Shown piece after piece: positions 44,490-55,584 of a stretch of DNA of 64,000 nucleotides. How positions within the stretch are numbered: position 1 is the stretch's first letter; each line of letters opens with the position of its first letter. The stretch is from contig NC_018212.1 of assembly GCF_000219625.1 (NCBI RefSeq), forward strand, positions 1,178,001 through 1,242,000. Direction: 5' to 3'. The notes under the pieces are model-generated. The model searched no databases. It was not told the DNA's origin and saw only the letters and a program-made list of their open reading frames with translations. The position numbers and the translations under genes are program-made. The stretch comes from Zymoseptoria tritici IPO323 (taxonomy: Eukaryota > Ascomycota > Dothideomycetes > Mycosphaerellales > Mycosphaerellaceae).

Positions 44490-45733
44490 ATGAAGGCATC
44501 CGCAGCGATCATGACGGCGCTGGCATTGGGTACGGATCAGAACTGGTGTGTCCCTCGTACAACGCTCACACAGTGACAGTACCAATGAGCTCCGCAAGCT
44601 ACATGACACGACAGTGTTTCGATGCCAACGCAGTGTGCTTTACTTTGAACGTTCCGGGACCCACGGCGCAGTCAGGTTCGGGCGACATCTTCTTCCAGAT
44701 GACTGCACCGACAAGCATGAACTGGGTCGGTCTTGGACAAGGATCGAAAATGGCTGGAAGCAATATGTTCGTCATGTATACTTCCTCCGACGGCCAAAAT
44801 GTCACGATCTCTCCAAGACTAGGTATGGGACACGAGCAACCACTGTACGACAACGCCGCCAACTTTACACTGCTCGACGGAAGTGGTGTTCAGAATGGCA
44901 ACATGACAGCCAACGTCAAGTGCAGCAATTGCAACAGCTGGAGCGGCGGGTCGATGGAATTTACCGGATCGACCGCAGAGTGGATATATGGATACAAAGA
45001 CGGCGCCGAGATGAACTCCGACGCTGAAGATGCGCGCATCAAAGAACACAGCAAATACGGTAGCTTCAGCTTCAACCTCACCCAGGCAAGAGGTGGCAAC
45101 TCGGCGAATCCATTCACTGACCAGGCATACACCGTCGACAACATCCCACTTGTCGCTCCCGACGAGGCAGCGTATCCTGATACCCTGTTGACGGCTCACG
45201 GCGTTGTTGCATGTGCGGCCATCCTCCTGTTCATCCTGGGCGCCATCTTGATTCGCTTGGCCAGCTTCTCCGGTCTGGTGTGGGCTCATGTCGGCGTTCA
45301 GGTCTTTGGCTTTGTCGCTTTAATCGCCGCGGTCGGCATGGGAATCTACATGGCGATGTTCGAAGGCTTTGTGGCCCACCCTATCATCGGCCTGATCGTA
45401 TTCGGTCTACTCTTCGTTCAGCCTATCACCGGTCTGGTGCACCATCGCCTTTTCAAGCGTACAAATGCGAGAAGTGCCTCCTCTTGGGTCCATCTGACGA
45501 CCGGGAGAAGCGTCATCATTCTGGGGCTTATCAATGGCGGACTCGGACTCCAACTAGCTGGACAGTCGAGGGCGGTGTACATCGCGTATGGTGTCGTCGC
45601 CGGCGTTGTGGGGTTGGTCTATCTGGCCGCCATCATCTTCGGAGAGAGAAAGAGGTCTAGTACCAGGTCGGACTCCAGCCAGTCGACTTCGAAGAGTGCT
45701 TTCGACGGCTCCAAGATGGAACAGTCAGGATAG
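44490..45733 (+). CDS. CDH-type cytochrome (DOMON) plus cytochrome b561 membrane redox protein
   Basis: Exons 44490..44529 and 44580..45733; 397 residues. Splicing a 50-nt intron gives a signal peptide (MKASAAIMTALALVPMSSAS) before the first domain. Residues about 25-195 match the cellobiose-dehydrogenase cytochrome/iron-reductase DOMON: CFDANAVCFTLNVPGPTA, MNWVGLGQGSKMAGSNMFV (the Met is the likely axial haem ligand) and a disulphide-type CSNCNSW. Residues about 215-370 form five to six helices of a b561 domain with candidate haem histidines in LLTAHGVVAC, WAHVGVQVFGF, GLVHHRLF and SSWVHLTTGRSV. The tail is Ser-rich and cytosolic. Such proteins pass electrons across the plasma membrane, for example to ferric iron or extracellular oxidoreductases; the partner is unknown. 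Confidence 0.9.
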
Positions 45734-46083
45734 GGAAAGAGCAGAGAATAAGCGTGGTTACACGACTGAGAAGACGAACACGATCTTGTTTGCTGAATCA
45801 CTCGCTGTCCTAGTACGTTAAGCTCAAAACAGCACTAATATCTTACGACCCATTACCGTCGCCCTACAAAAGTTTGTCAGGCGTTCCAACAGACAATGCG
45901 CCTTCGTGCTGCAACGCAACTCTTCAAGAATAGAACACTTTCATCATCAGGTCATTACCTCTAACAACACGCCGGGTATCTTTCGCACCTTATGTACATC
46001 GCCAACCGAAACTGAAGAGATCGTAAAGCTGTCTCGATCCAAAGCCAAATTTATCGCACCAAAAAAAAAAGTCAAAGAACAGT
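45734..46083. other. convergent 3' flanks of the b561 and exchanger genes
   Basis: No coding pattern. A run of about ten A residues lies near 46060-46069. Confidence 0.5.
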
Positions 46084-49000
46084 CTATCGCTCGCTCGAAT
46101 CGCCCAAGAAACCAGTGACCTCAATCACAACATTGAAAATCGTGCTCACGGTCCACAGGCCAATCAACGCCCATCCAATCTTGCGGCTGAGCACCCACTT
46201 GTTCAGCGGCACGGCGATCAACAGTCCAACCAGCGTGACTAACAATGTTATTCCACTCACGATCAACGTCTTGCTGACTTCGATGTGGTAGCTGTGAAAC
46301 TTCAGGCCCTTCTTCGGATGTTTCTCATGCCGATGTTCTGCTCCCATGAGCATGATGTAGCTTCCACTCAAGCCGACCCCGAGAAGGATGTTCAACATCG
46401 GCCCGCCGAAACATGCTGACAGCGCCATGACTGGGTATCCGAGTTTCGCTACCGTAACGTCCGCGACGAGATCGCCGAGGGAGTTGCCGACGGCGAAAAT
46501 GGTGAGGCCCATGATGGCGTGGGACATGTTGAGGATGACGGCGAGGGCTTTCAGTGCGCCAACGACTTGTGATGCGATCGCGGAGATCCAGGCGATGGAC
46601 ACGACGAAGCCGGCGAGGGAGAGGATGATGCGGTAGGGGCGAGGTCGGTGGGTGGGTGTCGTGGTGAGGAGGATAGGGACCAAGAGGAGAAGGGACACAA
46701 GCAGGCAGATAAGAATGGGCCGGATGAGCCATTGTGGAGGAAGAGGATCCGGAGCTTGGACCCATATGGCGAGAACGATGAAGATGGGAGCAAGGAAGAG
46801 CTGGAGAATTGTGAGCCAGCGGTTCCAGAGCTGCGGCTCGGGCTCGGGCATTGCTTGCGGCTCTGCAGAAAGCTGGTGAGGTCGGTAGTGGTGCTCTGCG
46901 TTGGTGGCGGCGGTTGCGGAACTGCCGTGGCCGGCTACACCGCCATGGGAGTGTACGTCGTTGACATCCAAGAGATAGTCCGAATGTATGCCGCTGATAG
47001 GAGTGGTGCTCAATGTCGGCCCTGCATGAGTGCTCTTCGATCGTTGCGACTCCAGACTCAGGTCTTTGCGAGCAGTTTCGATCGGGTCTTCTTCGGGGTT
47101 GTCCTTTTCGTTCTCGACGACCGGCAATGTGACTGTGAGACAGAACACACTCGGCGCTGCAACCACACCTAGACACTTCTCCCACCATGTCTTCTCATGC
47201 CAGTGGTAGATTGTCGGGAATAGTGCCGCTATCATGACGCCAGGCGGTGGCATGATTCTGTACGGCCAAATCCTCGTGAGCCATGTCGGTCGACGAGGTA
47301 CTTCCTGTTCGGCGCTTTGATCTGCTGGTATCGATTCTGGCGATCCGATGGAATCCATCGGAGGTGGGAGATGAATACTTGGAGTCTTTATGCTCATAGG
47401 CGATCGTGTGCTTGCAGTCATAGATGGCGAGGGGTAATCTCTGTAAGCTGGGAACGGTGAAGTCGCGCGCGAGGAAGATGGCGACTTGCGTTGATTTGGG
47501 ATTTGGATCTTCGGGAGTGAACCAGCACGAGGTATAGGTGTAGCCACATCCTTCGGAGAGTCATCGGTACCGGTCCGAGAAAGCGGCTTCGCGACAAAGT
47601 AATCGTTGCCTTGTCTGGGCGCTGGTGCCATGCCTGGTGGTGCCAATAGGTCGGACGAGAGAGCACGCGAATGATTGCGTTGTGGATGCACGCTTTGGCG
47701 AGGAGAAGCGTGGTCCACAAGTATGTCCGGAGATCCTGCCTTGTTCGGTGTAGACGGGACATCCAAGAGCGACCTCGACCTGGATCGAGATCTTTCACTA
47801 TCCACGCTGGCTCCATCGATCAAATCGTCCTCAGCCGGTATTGGCGGTAGTCGTTGCAAGTTTGAGCCCACTTGCAGCGTCCTGCCGTCCATTGCAGACA
47901 CAGCTCTGGCTCTTCCGGTCGGAGCTGATTCTAATGTCACGTCTGCCGGACCGTGCGCAACGATTTGCGGCGAGCGGTCCCCACCGACAAGAACTTCGTA
48001 AGGAGGTCTCGACGCCGGATCCGCGTTGGAGGACATGAATTCCTGCTGCTGTGCGGTAGTGAACACGGGATCGTCGGAGTATCGTCTCGAGTCCATTGGA
48101 ATCGTCTGGATGTTGCGGGACTTTTGCAATGATTTCAGAACAGCCTGAAATTCCAGAGCTCCCACCAATGATGGTCGGACAGCTGTGACGGTATTCTTTC
48201 TTGACCGTGTTGGCCGCGTCAGGCGCATATTGCTCGCCAATTCGCTCATCCACCTATCCCTCGCTTCTTCCTCGTCATCAACATTCGCGCTGTCCTCGCG
48301 TGGGTCTGCAGGACCGCTTTCGAGAGCAGACCAGTCCTCTCGCGAAGCGCCTCTTGAAAGACTCGGTCTGCGTGAGGTTTGCGTCTCCTCCGGATCGTCT
48401 CTGTAGGGTTCCTCGTCGATGCCAAACTCATCGCTCGGATCGATGAAGTGCCCTCGGGCCGCGGCGTCCTTTTCTCGCCTTCTGCGTCTTCTTCCAATCC
48501 ACCAATGCCACACGACCACAAAGGCAACATAAACGACGTAGTAAATCACCATCGCGGCGCATTCCCAAAAGCGCAACTTGCCATCCCACAAAAACAACAT
48601 GCTAAACGCCGCAGCAACGATGAAAAACCCCACATCCCGTACAAAACTCTTCTTGGCCACATGGAATGGCCGTATCAATGCCATGGACCCCGCCACCACT
48701 GCCGTGATAAATCCTGCTGCTCCGAACAGTTCTCCAACTGCCAGACTACCACTGTTGGTGTTCATTGCTGCGAATGTGGAGAAGACATCGGGACTGCCGT
48801 TTCCAAAAGCCAAAAATGTCACTCCTGCCATGCTCTCGCTCATTCCCAGAATTCCAGCTATTGTGCTCAGATCGATGCAGAAGAAATCGCTGGCAGCAAT
48901 GCCGATGGTGGAGAAGAGCAAGCCCAGCCATGATATGAGCACGATGAAAGCAAGTGGCTTCAAGTGCGGCATTTGGCAGTAGTAGAGATTCAGGTACGCA

Positions 49001-49308
49001 GTGAATCCAGCCTCATCGTCGGGACAGTGCTTCCGTATGTATGCACACTGCTCGCTCTTCTGGATCTTGTGCACGGCGCGGCACTCATCGTCGGCGTTGA
49101 GAAGGGCATTGGGCGGAGGAAGCTCATCGTTCAAGCTGCGAGAGTAGAGGGATCGGGTCGGTTCGTATGCGTTGGAGAAGGATGCCGTGAAGAGCGAGAA
49201 GGTCGCGAAGCACGTGCCGAGGAAGAGGAAGATGTAGAATGCCCTCGCGGCGCGATATCTAGGACGGCGAGGCTGTTCGTGCTTCTCCCTCGCTATGCGC
49301 GGCGTCAT
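46084..49308 (-). CDS. cation/Ca2+ exchanger, NCKX/CCX-like (SLC8B1/Ecm27 type)
   Basis: Single exon of 1074 residues. After an N-terminal anchor helix (FYIFLFLGTCFATFSLF) and a Cys-containing luminal loop (CPDDEAGFTAYLNLYYC), the first Na_Ca_ex domain contains the alpha-1 motif VTFLAFGNGSPDVFSTFAA. A Ser/Pro/Arg-rich cytosolic loop of about 450 residues follows, and the second domain has the alpha-2 motif IFAVGNSLGDLVADVTVAK. The paired GNGSPD and GNSLGD motifs are those of mitochondrial-NCLX/plant CCX-type exchangers, which swap Ca2+ for Na+, K+ or H+ across organelle membranes. The very long loop suggests regulation by phosphorylation. It is head to head with the condensin gene. Confidence 0.92.
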   Translation of the reverse strand: MTPRIAREKHEQPRRPRYRAARAFYIFLFLGTCFATFSLFTASFSNAYEPTRSLYSRSLNDELPPPNALLNADDECRAVHKIQKSEQCAYIRKHCPDDEAGFTAYLNLYYCQMPHLKPLAFIVLISWLGLLFSTIGIAASDFFCIDLSTIAGILGMSESMAGVTFLAFGNGSPDVFSTFAAMNTNSGSLAVGELFGAAGFITAVVAGSMALIRPFHVAKKSFVRDVGFFIVAAAFSMLFLWDGKLRFWECAAMVIYYVVYVAFVVVWHWWIGRRRRRREKDAAARGHFIDPSDEFGIDEEPYRDDPEETQTSRRPSLSRGASREDWSALESGPADPREDSANVDDEEEARDRWMSELASNMRLTRPTRSRKNTVTAVRPSLVGALEFQAVLKSLQKSRNIQTIPMDSRRYSDDPVFTTAQQQEFMSSNADPASRPPYEVLVGGDRSPQIVAHGPADVTLESAPTGRARAVSAMDGRTLQVGSNLQRLPPIPAEDDLIDGASVDSERSRSRSRSLLDVPSTPNKAGSPDILVDHASPRQSVHPQRNHSRALSSDLLAPPGMAPAPRQGNDYFVAKPLSRTGTDDSPKDVATPIPRAGSLPKIQIPNQRKSPSSSRATSPFPAYRDYPSPSMTASTRSPMSIKTPSIHLPPPMDSIGSPESIPADQSAEQEVPRRPTWLTRIWPYRIMPPPGVMIAALFPTIYHWHEKTWWEKCLGVVAAPSVFCLTVTLPVVENEKDNPEEDPIETARKDLSLESQRSKSTHAGPTLSTTPISGIHSDYLLDVNDVHSHGGVAGHGSSATAATNAEHHYRPHQLSAEPQAMPEPEPQLWNRWLTILQLFLAPIFIVLAIWVQAPDPLPPQWLIRPILICLLVSLLLLVPILLTTTPTHRPRPYRIILSLAGFVVSIAWISAIASQVVGALKALAVILNMSHAIMGLTIFAVGNSLGDLVADVTVAKLGYPVMALSACFGGPMLNILLGVGLSGSYIMLMGAEHRHEKHPKKGLKFHSYHIEVSKTLIVSGITLLVTLVGLLIAVPLNKWVLSRKIGWALIGLWTVSTIFNVVIEVTGFLGDSSER

Positions 49309-49915
49309 GATCGGTGTAGGGGTTGCGGTAAGATGCAGGTGGATGCAGGTAGCATACTGTCGGCTGGGTCGAATCGTTCTTAAGGCGGTAGCATAGTGGT
49401 GAATGGATGGCGGCGAGAGCAGTACGACAGCGGGCGGCGAGCAGCAAACCGGATCGGTGGCGCAGCGAGTCCAGCTTCACTGCGGTAAAAGTCAGTCTTC
49501 TAGTAGGTAGTGCTAGTAAGAGTGCGGTGTGGGAGAGTGACGATAGCTCTGTGCTCCGCGTGGTCACTGGTGCCAACTCTCGCTTCCCACGTTTCAAGGA
49601 CCAAGATCCCGCTCGCCGCTGGATGCTTGCACAGCCACGCGAGCGGATGACGAGTGGCTGTACCTCTTCGGGCACAGCTCCGAGCCCTGAGCCGGAATAT
49701 CATTAATCCGAGCATCAACAAACAAAACAGTCGCGATGGAAATGCGGACTGGCGACGACCAGGATCATTACGGGCGCGCGTCTGGAAACCACTCCAATTG
49801 ACCACTACAACTACCCGCACATGCAGGACGTGTAACGCCGCTTGCGATAGCGCCTTGGACTACTGACTCTTTCTCTCCGCATCCCGCTTCTCACTCTCCC
49901 TCCTCCTCCACCACC
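49309..49915. promoter_or_regulatory. intergenic promoter region between divergent exchanger and condensin genes
   Basis: 607 bp separating two outward-facing start codons. The last 60 bp before 49916 are strongly C/T-rich, a common feature of fungal transcription-start regions. Confidence 0.5.
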
Positions 49916-52548
49916 ATGCCTCGTGTACGCGCGCCGACCGGAGGAGCCTCAGCATCCCCACTCAAGACGGTCCAGATCCCATTGAACGATGACAGGGAGG
50001 AGAAAGCCAAGCGTCTTCAGTCGCGACAAGCCCTGCACTCCAAGCAAATGAGCCAACTCAAGGCCGCGGCGGCGACACCGCAACGCAAGCGGAGATCTCT
50101 CGCGATGGGAGACGAGGACCCGGCGACGCCATCTCAGGACGATGAGGACCCATACGGAGTGCGTGGAGACCATGTCACGCCTATGAAGCGTGTGCCGATT
50201 CTTGCAAACTTCGAAGAGTGGATGAAAATGGCGACAGACAACAAGATCAACGCGAATAACAGCTGGAACTTCGCGCTCATCGACTACTTCCATGACATGA
50301 GCTTGCTGCGGGAAGGTGATAGCGTCAACTTCCAAAAAGCGAGCTGTACCTTGGATGGATGTGTCAAGATCTATACAAGCAGAGTGGATAGTGTCGCAAC
50401 GGAGACCGGAAAGCTACTGAGCGGTTTGGCGGACAGCGGGAACAAGAAGCGCAAAGGTGGTGATGCGGAGAATGGGGACGGCGAGGAAGGTGATGACGAT
50501 GAAGAGGGGGAAGATGGGACCAAGAAAAAGGGCAGGAAGAAGGCACAAAGGTCCGCCGAGGCTACGCTCGTCAGCTCATTCGAGCAGCTTAGGTTGAAGA
50601 AGATGGAGTTGGAGTTTTCGGTCGATCCTCTGTTCAAGAAAGCATCTGCCGATTTCGATGAAGGCGGCGCAAAGGGCTTGCTTCTCAATCACCTCTCCAT
50701 CGACAGCACAGGACGCATTGTATTTGACAGCAGCGAGGATGCGCAAGCCGAAGATGTTGACGAGTCACGACGCGACAGCATGGAGCCAGAAGGTGACGAG
50801 ACAGTGAGGGAGAAGGACGAGGAGCCAGTCTCTCAAGATGGACCTGTGGACATTGGAGCTCTTGGCGCACGATTCTTTCCGGATCTAGACCGACTGGACG
50901 ACCACGACATTTGTCCGACAATGAAGACATTTGAGCTTGGTGGAGGCGACGGAGCAATGGATCTGCCATTTTTGAAGGCACCAGAGAATTGGCGAGACGA
51001 GCGTGCAGAGTCGCAAGCGGGCGATAATCAAGCCGACCAATCTGGAATCAACCTCAACGATGAGACTTCACCATTTGGAATGGACGACGATGATGCTGGC
51101 GTTGGTGGCTTCGACCTCGGACCGGAGACTGGGTTCGGTGAGGGAGGTGAGGCTTGGGCAAGAGATGCTGCATTACAACCACAAATGCGTGTGTTCGATG
51201 CATTGGCCGGGGCTGAGGGTGGTGATGATGCCGGCGGCGAGGTGGGAGTGTTCGACACAAGCGCCAATGCCTACGGCGTGACACTGCAGCATCGGCCGGA
51301 TCATGACCAAGAGAACATTTTGAATTACTTTGACAACGCGATGCAGAAGAATTGGGCCGGTCCGGAGCACTGGAAGATTGCACGGATAAAAGAGGCCAAC
51401 AAGGAGAAACCGAGGACCACACGCAAAGAAAAGGAACCATTTGAAATCAACTTTGATGCTCCAATGTCGCAAGAAATGGCGCAAGCTCTCTACACTTCCG
51501 CAACGAACAACAGCAATATCAGCCTGCCGAAGAAAGAGTGGAAGAGCCGGACTCGCAATCTCCTACCGGACGACAAGCACTTCAATTCCAAAGATCTCCT
51601 GAAACTCTTCCTCAAGCCGAAAGCGAAGATGGGAGCAAGGAAAGGAACATCCCGTCAGAATGCACATCTCCTACCCAACGGCGACGTCGACGAAGCATAC
51701 TGGGCATCGCAAAACCCTGCCGGCACAAATCATTCACAGCCTCATCCCATGGACGACGACGCCGTGCAAGGAGACTACGATGCCAATTTCTTCCAGGACG
51801 ACAACCTTCCCATGCCCGGCGGAGTGGACGCAGATGACGACGACGACTTTGCAGACGCCGTCGAGGCTTTCCCACTCGATGGTGAGGTCGACGCCGCGGC
51901 TCCGATCGGAGCGGGCATTGACAGCGTGGGTGCGACAGCGGGTGCTCCGCCAGGCAGCGAGGCCTTCGGTGCGAATCTCGTTGCGCAGAGTCGGAGAATG
52001 CGGCCGGAGTATGTGCAATACGCAAGAGTAGCGAAGAAGGTCGATGTGCGGAGGCTGAAGGAAGAGATGTGGCGGGGAATAGGCTGGGGTGAAAGGTAAG
52101 CCTCATCCAATTTTTGATGGTCTAGTGGTCATGGTTTCCGCTTGGGAACCATCCAACTAGGATCTCTCGCTCTCGCAAGCGAGGCCGAAACCACGTGCAC
52201 CCATCCCTACCCACCAAAGTCCTCTACTAACCAGATCCCCTCACTCACAGACCCACCGACCCCGAAACCCCCTCCTCCAACATGGACGCACCACCCGCCA
52301 ACAAACGCCCCTCCCAAATCCCACCCCTCTCCACCACCGACACGGAAACTCTCCACTTCGTCGACATCATGAATAATCTCCAACACGTCTACCCCCGCGC
52401 GCAGATGTCCGACATTAGCACGAGTTATGGGTTTATTTGTTTGCTGCATTTGGCGAATGAGAAGGGGTTGGTGATTGAGAATGTAGAGGGGTGGACAGAT
52501 TTGACCGTCAGAAAGGATTTTGAGGCAGAGGGTGGGGGTGGGGATTGA
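49916..52548 (+). CDS. brn1: condensin complex subunit CAP-H/Barren (Brn1)
   Basis: Exons 49916..52095 and 52251..52548; 825 residues. The 155-nt intron has an ACTAAC branch site and splits the Arg codon in GWGER|PTDPETPSSN. The N-terminal kleisin helix region includes VPILANFEEWMKMATDNKI, NSWNFALIDYFHDMSLL and CTLDGCVKIYTSRVDSVAT. Very acidic stretches follow, then NYFDNAMQKNWAGPEHWKI, PKKEWKSRTRNLLPDDKHF and a C-terminal winged-helix part (FVDIMNNLQHVYPRAQMSD, TSYGFICLLHLANEKGL). The protein bridges the Smc2 and Smc4 heads in condensin during mitotic chromosome compaction. Without splicing the conserved C-terminus is lost. The second AG after the branch site is used because the first is too close to it. 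Confidence 0.95.
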
Positions 52549-53379
52549 GAGGTGATGGAGATTTCGTATGGTGTTTTTGGTCATGGCTGGGTGGTTGGGA
52601 TGGGATTGCATTGTTGGATGTCTGCAGTGTTCGAGAGCGAGCACTTTCATTGAGGTTTATTATGATCTCAAGCTCGATTCATATTCTTCCCATGTGCGAG
52701 ATGTCTATCATGTCATTGAACGATGTGGAAACCACGAACTTCTATCGATGTTGTACAAGATATCTATATCTACGTTCATCTGATGAAGCAGCACGCTTTG
52801 TCTCACTGGGAAGATGACACAGCACTGCCTCGATCGCGAAAAGAAAACTCCTCCACTGCAATCAGATCTCGCCAGCAAGAAGAAAATGATAATAATACAC
52901 AGTCTATCAGAAGCAGAAATTGCAAACAAGTCGCGCCATGAGGGGTATTGGGCAGAAGCAGAAGGCTACGTCGCAGACGCAACATCAAACCAGTGAGTCC
53001 GGCTCCCGATGAACTTTTCAAATGGAAGATGAGAAGTAATTCAAGCAGCAGCAAGCTCGCAGAGCTCGCTCGGGGTATCGGGCAAAAGCAAAGCGTCCCA
53101 GACGCAAGATAAAAATTGGTGAGTCTGGCTCCCGATGAGTGGTTTGAAAGGGGTACGTCAGGAATCGAGATGGAAAAGAGCTCGCGCGAGAGTATCGGGC
53201 GTAGCAGAAAGTGGTTCAGTGATATGCCGTGGCGGTGGAAGATTGGGACGGGACTGAGAGGAGGCCTTCGAGCATGGTGGGCGGAAGAGGGTCGCAGAGG
53301 AGTCGGGTGGTCGGAAATCAGGGGAGCTGGAGGATGTCGCCCCATCCAACAGGGCAGGCATGACTCCACCTCACAATGT
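52549..53379. other. intergenic region with an imperfect 130-bp-spaced direct repeat
   Basis: Convergent 3' flanks of condensin and the zinc-finger gene. Long minus-strand open frames cross it but are composed largely of the repeated units. No family is recognised. Confidence 0.5.
52941..53156. repeat. diverged tandem duplication (two units, trace of a third)
   Basis: A unit of about 85-95 bp starting GGGGTATTGGGCAGAAGCA at about 52942 recurs in diverged form from about 53071 (GGGGTATCGGGCAAAAGCA). Both run through CAGACGCAA and GTGAGTC(C/T)GGCTCCCGATGA. A fragment like the unit start (AGTATCGGGCGTAGCAGAA) recurs at about 53190. The copies look old and non-coding. Confidence 0.75.
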
Positions 53380-55584
53380 TCAAGATTGGATCCTCCACTC
53401 CCCGTTCTGTCGACCGTATACTCCGCCGCTCCTTCTTCCCTTTCGCATAGCCGGACATGCTATGCCCAGATAGCAGTCATCCTGTCGACAATGTAGACAG
53501 CGTAGCTGCGCGACGGTTCCGGTCGATGTCCTGGGGGTGAAAACTGACGGCTGGCCGAAAGCATCCTGCTCGGACAAATCGTTGATTTCTTTGACGCCGT
53601 TGCGAAGGGATGCCGATGGCAGACTTTGGATGTACGCTTTAGCTTTACTGGTAAATGATCCCTGAGGGCTGCTGGAAGCCAACGATGATGGCGGCGCTGG
53701 AGCCGGGACGAAGTAAGTGCTAGGAGCCGGAGTTGGTGCGCCTTGAATAAGGTAAATTGGTTCTGGGGTATTGAATGGAGACGCATATTGTGGGACTTGT
53801 GCGGTGGCTTCGTCGTCGTTGTAGTACTTCTGAAAGTCGAAGATGCCGCCTGTACTGCCATTGGAGGAATGTTGGGAAGGCGACTTCTTCGGATTCTCCT
53901 TGGTTCGCATGGGTGGGCTTGTCACCGCATGATGGTTGACCGCTCGTGCGATCTCTTCAGGTAGGACTCGACTGCCTTCAGAGATGGGTCTCTTCGTCTT
54001 CCTCTTCGTGGGCTCGGGCTCCAGGAGTCGTGCGTCGTACTGTTCACGGTGGCAAAAGTCATCTTCCTCGTCGACACTGTCAGCGTACAAGATAAAATTG
54101 TCACCAAGCTCGTGTGGAGAAGATCTGAGCTCTCTCGTCCAGGATTCAAGAACCGGAGATGGGTTGCAGAGCTCGGCCTGCTTCATTTCTGGTATGATCC
54201 TTTCGCATCCGTCGCAGCTGTCCAGGTTCCATAGCAGAGGGTTGTCTTGATCTGGCAGCACGTTCCTGTTGAACGATCCAGCGGCGATGTCCCCGATGGA
54301 GTCATGGCCAATAGGCGATTGTACCCATGTATTTTGAAAGTGACCTTCGGGATACATAAACTTTGCGTCTTCATGATAGCTGGCGTTATATGGACTGGCT
54401 GCTGCTGCAAACCGCGAGTTCAGGTCTTGGTTCTGTACTGGTTTCCTCGAGAGCGAGGCCCCGTGTTGCACCATAGCTGTGGAGGCTTGCATTGATGGAA
54501 ACATGTCGGACTCGACTTGTTTTGGCAAGTCTGATGACAGTATGTCTTCCACGATCCGCGACAGGTCGGTGAACCCAAGTCGACTGAGGGCAGTACCTTC
54601 GTCGGGCACCAAACCCCATTCCAGCTTCGCTGCAAAGTGTTCCGCAACTTCTTCCGGAAGCGACAGAATCATCTCCTTCCACCTTGCGGCCGGCCAAGTG
54701 CGAGCTGCACAATACGCTCTAAGCTCAGCGTAGATGTATGTATGCCCATGAACATCGTCACGCCCCTCTTGTAGCAGCGTGCGCAGGCGTGCGCGATGGG
54801 AGTGATCTCCATGGCTATTGAATTCGTTGAGTCGACACGGGCTTCCATATGCGAAGTGTTCGAGGAAGTCTTCTACATCAGTGTAGATGATACCATCATC
54901 CGAGCAAGTGAACCGTGGCTTGGTGGGAAGATGTATCTGGCGGCAGCCTGACTTCGGATGGCCGGCTTTTCTTTGATGATCTTTGATCTGGCTTTCGCTC
55001 CTGGCGAGATGATGGCACAGGAGGCATTCCCATGCAGGTGCCCCGTCGCCCAAGCTCTTGCAACGATTGTTGAAGTGCTTCTTCCGGTCACTGCTTTTTG
55101 AAAAGGTCTCTGGGCAGTAAGGACAAGCGAAAGGGTTGTGGGCCTTCTTCTCAGCAGTCTTCGACTCTTTCGTGGGTTTGACATCACTCGAGGTGTAGCG
55201 AGTGTTGTCACGGTAGTGAGCGGGATGAAAGCCGGTGGTGTTTAACGGTGACTTGGATGGACAGGATGATAGCGTGTCGTGCTCGTGGATGTAATAAGCT
55301 CCAGCAGGTCCTTCGTCCGCAACGAAGTCGAAAAGTGGTACCGGAGGCAACGACTTCTGATAGTGACGACTGATCAACGTTGGTTGGGTACGTGTGGAAG
55401 CGATCGACAGTTGGGAGTAGATCGTGTTCGGTGTTTGCGATCGAGAAAGGCCAACGACGGAGGAGCCCTGCGAGCTCCACAGTGTGTTCAAGGTCGACCC
55501 TGAATTTTTGGCTGATATGGTCGGGTCAGCATCGACCAGGTCGTCGTCTTGATAAGGCATCGCAAGACCAGTCAGATGATTCAT
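53380..55584 (-). CDS. zinc-finger protein of unknown function
   Basis: Single exon; 734 residues from the ATG at 55584. An in-frame ATG at 55833 would add 83 residues, but that stretch lacks protein character. Two fingers lie near residues 160-215: CPYCPETFSKSSDRKKHF followed by NNRC, a C2HC-like finger, and CLLCHHLARSESQIKDH with a following His. Next comes a conserved-looking block (FTCSDDGIIYTDVEDFLEH, TYIYAELRAYCAARTWPAA, WKEMILSLPEEVAEHFAAK). The rest is low-complexity Ser/Pro-rich, ending with a short Cys cluster (LRCLHCRQDDCYLGIAC). A nuclear DNA-binding or regulatory role is inferred from the fingers. Confidence 0.7.
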   Translation of the reverse strand: MNHLTGLAMPYQDDDLVDADPTISAKNSGSTLNTLWSSQGSSVVGLSRSQTPNTIYSQLSIASTRTQPTLISRHYQKSLPPVPLFDFVADEGPAGAYYIHEHDTLSSCPSKSPLNTTGFHPAHYRDNTRYTSSDVKPTKESKTAEKKAHNPFACPYCPETFSKSSDRKKHFNNRCKSLGDGAPAWECLLCHHLARSESQIKDHQRKAGHPKSGCRQIHLPTKPRFTCSDDGIIYTDVEDFLEHFAYGSPCRLNEFNSHGDHSHRARLRTLLQEGRDDVHGHTYIYAELRAYCAARTWPAARWKEMILSLPEEVAEHFAAKLEWGLVPDEGTALSRLGFTDLSRIVEDILSSDLPKQVESDMFPSMQASTAMVQHGASLSRKPVQNQDLNSRFAAAASPYNASYHEDAKFMYPEGHFQNTWVQSPIGHDSIGDIAAGSFNRNVLPDQDNPLLWNLDSCDGCERIIPEMKQAELCNPSPVLESWTRELRSSPHELGDNFILYADSVDEEDDFCHREQYDARLLEPEPTKRKTKRPISEGSRVLPEEIARAVNHHAVTSPPMRTKENPKKSPSQHSSNGSTGGIFDFQKYYNDDEATAQVPQYASPFNTPEPIYLIQGAPTPAPSTYFVPAPAPPSSLASSSPQGSFTSKAKAYIQSLPSASLRNGVKEINDLSEQDAFGQPSVFTPRTSTGTVAQLRCLHCRQDDCYLGIACPAMRKGRRSGGVYGRQNGEWRIQS

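Noticed and set aside
52115..52160. tRNA-like stretch (TGGTCTAGTGGTCATGG) in the condensin intron
   Set aside because: It resembles a tRNA D-arm, but there is no GGTTCGA-type T-arm, and the stems expected for an acceptor helix do not pair. The nearby ATGGTTTCC/GGGAACCAT hairpin is too short to mean more.
52803..53369. 188-codon minus-strand frame with internal Leu/Ser repeats
   Set aside because: Its repeated protein segments simply mirror the non-coding tandem duplication of the DNA.
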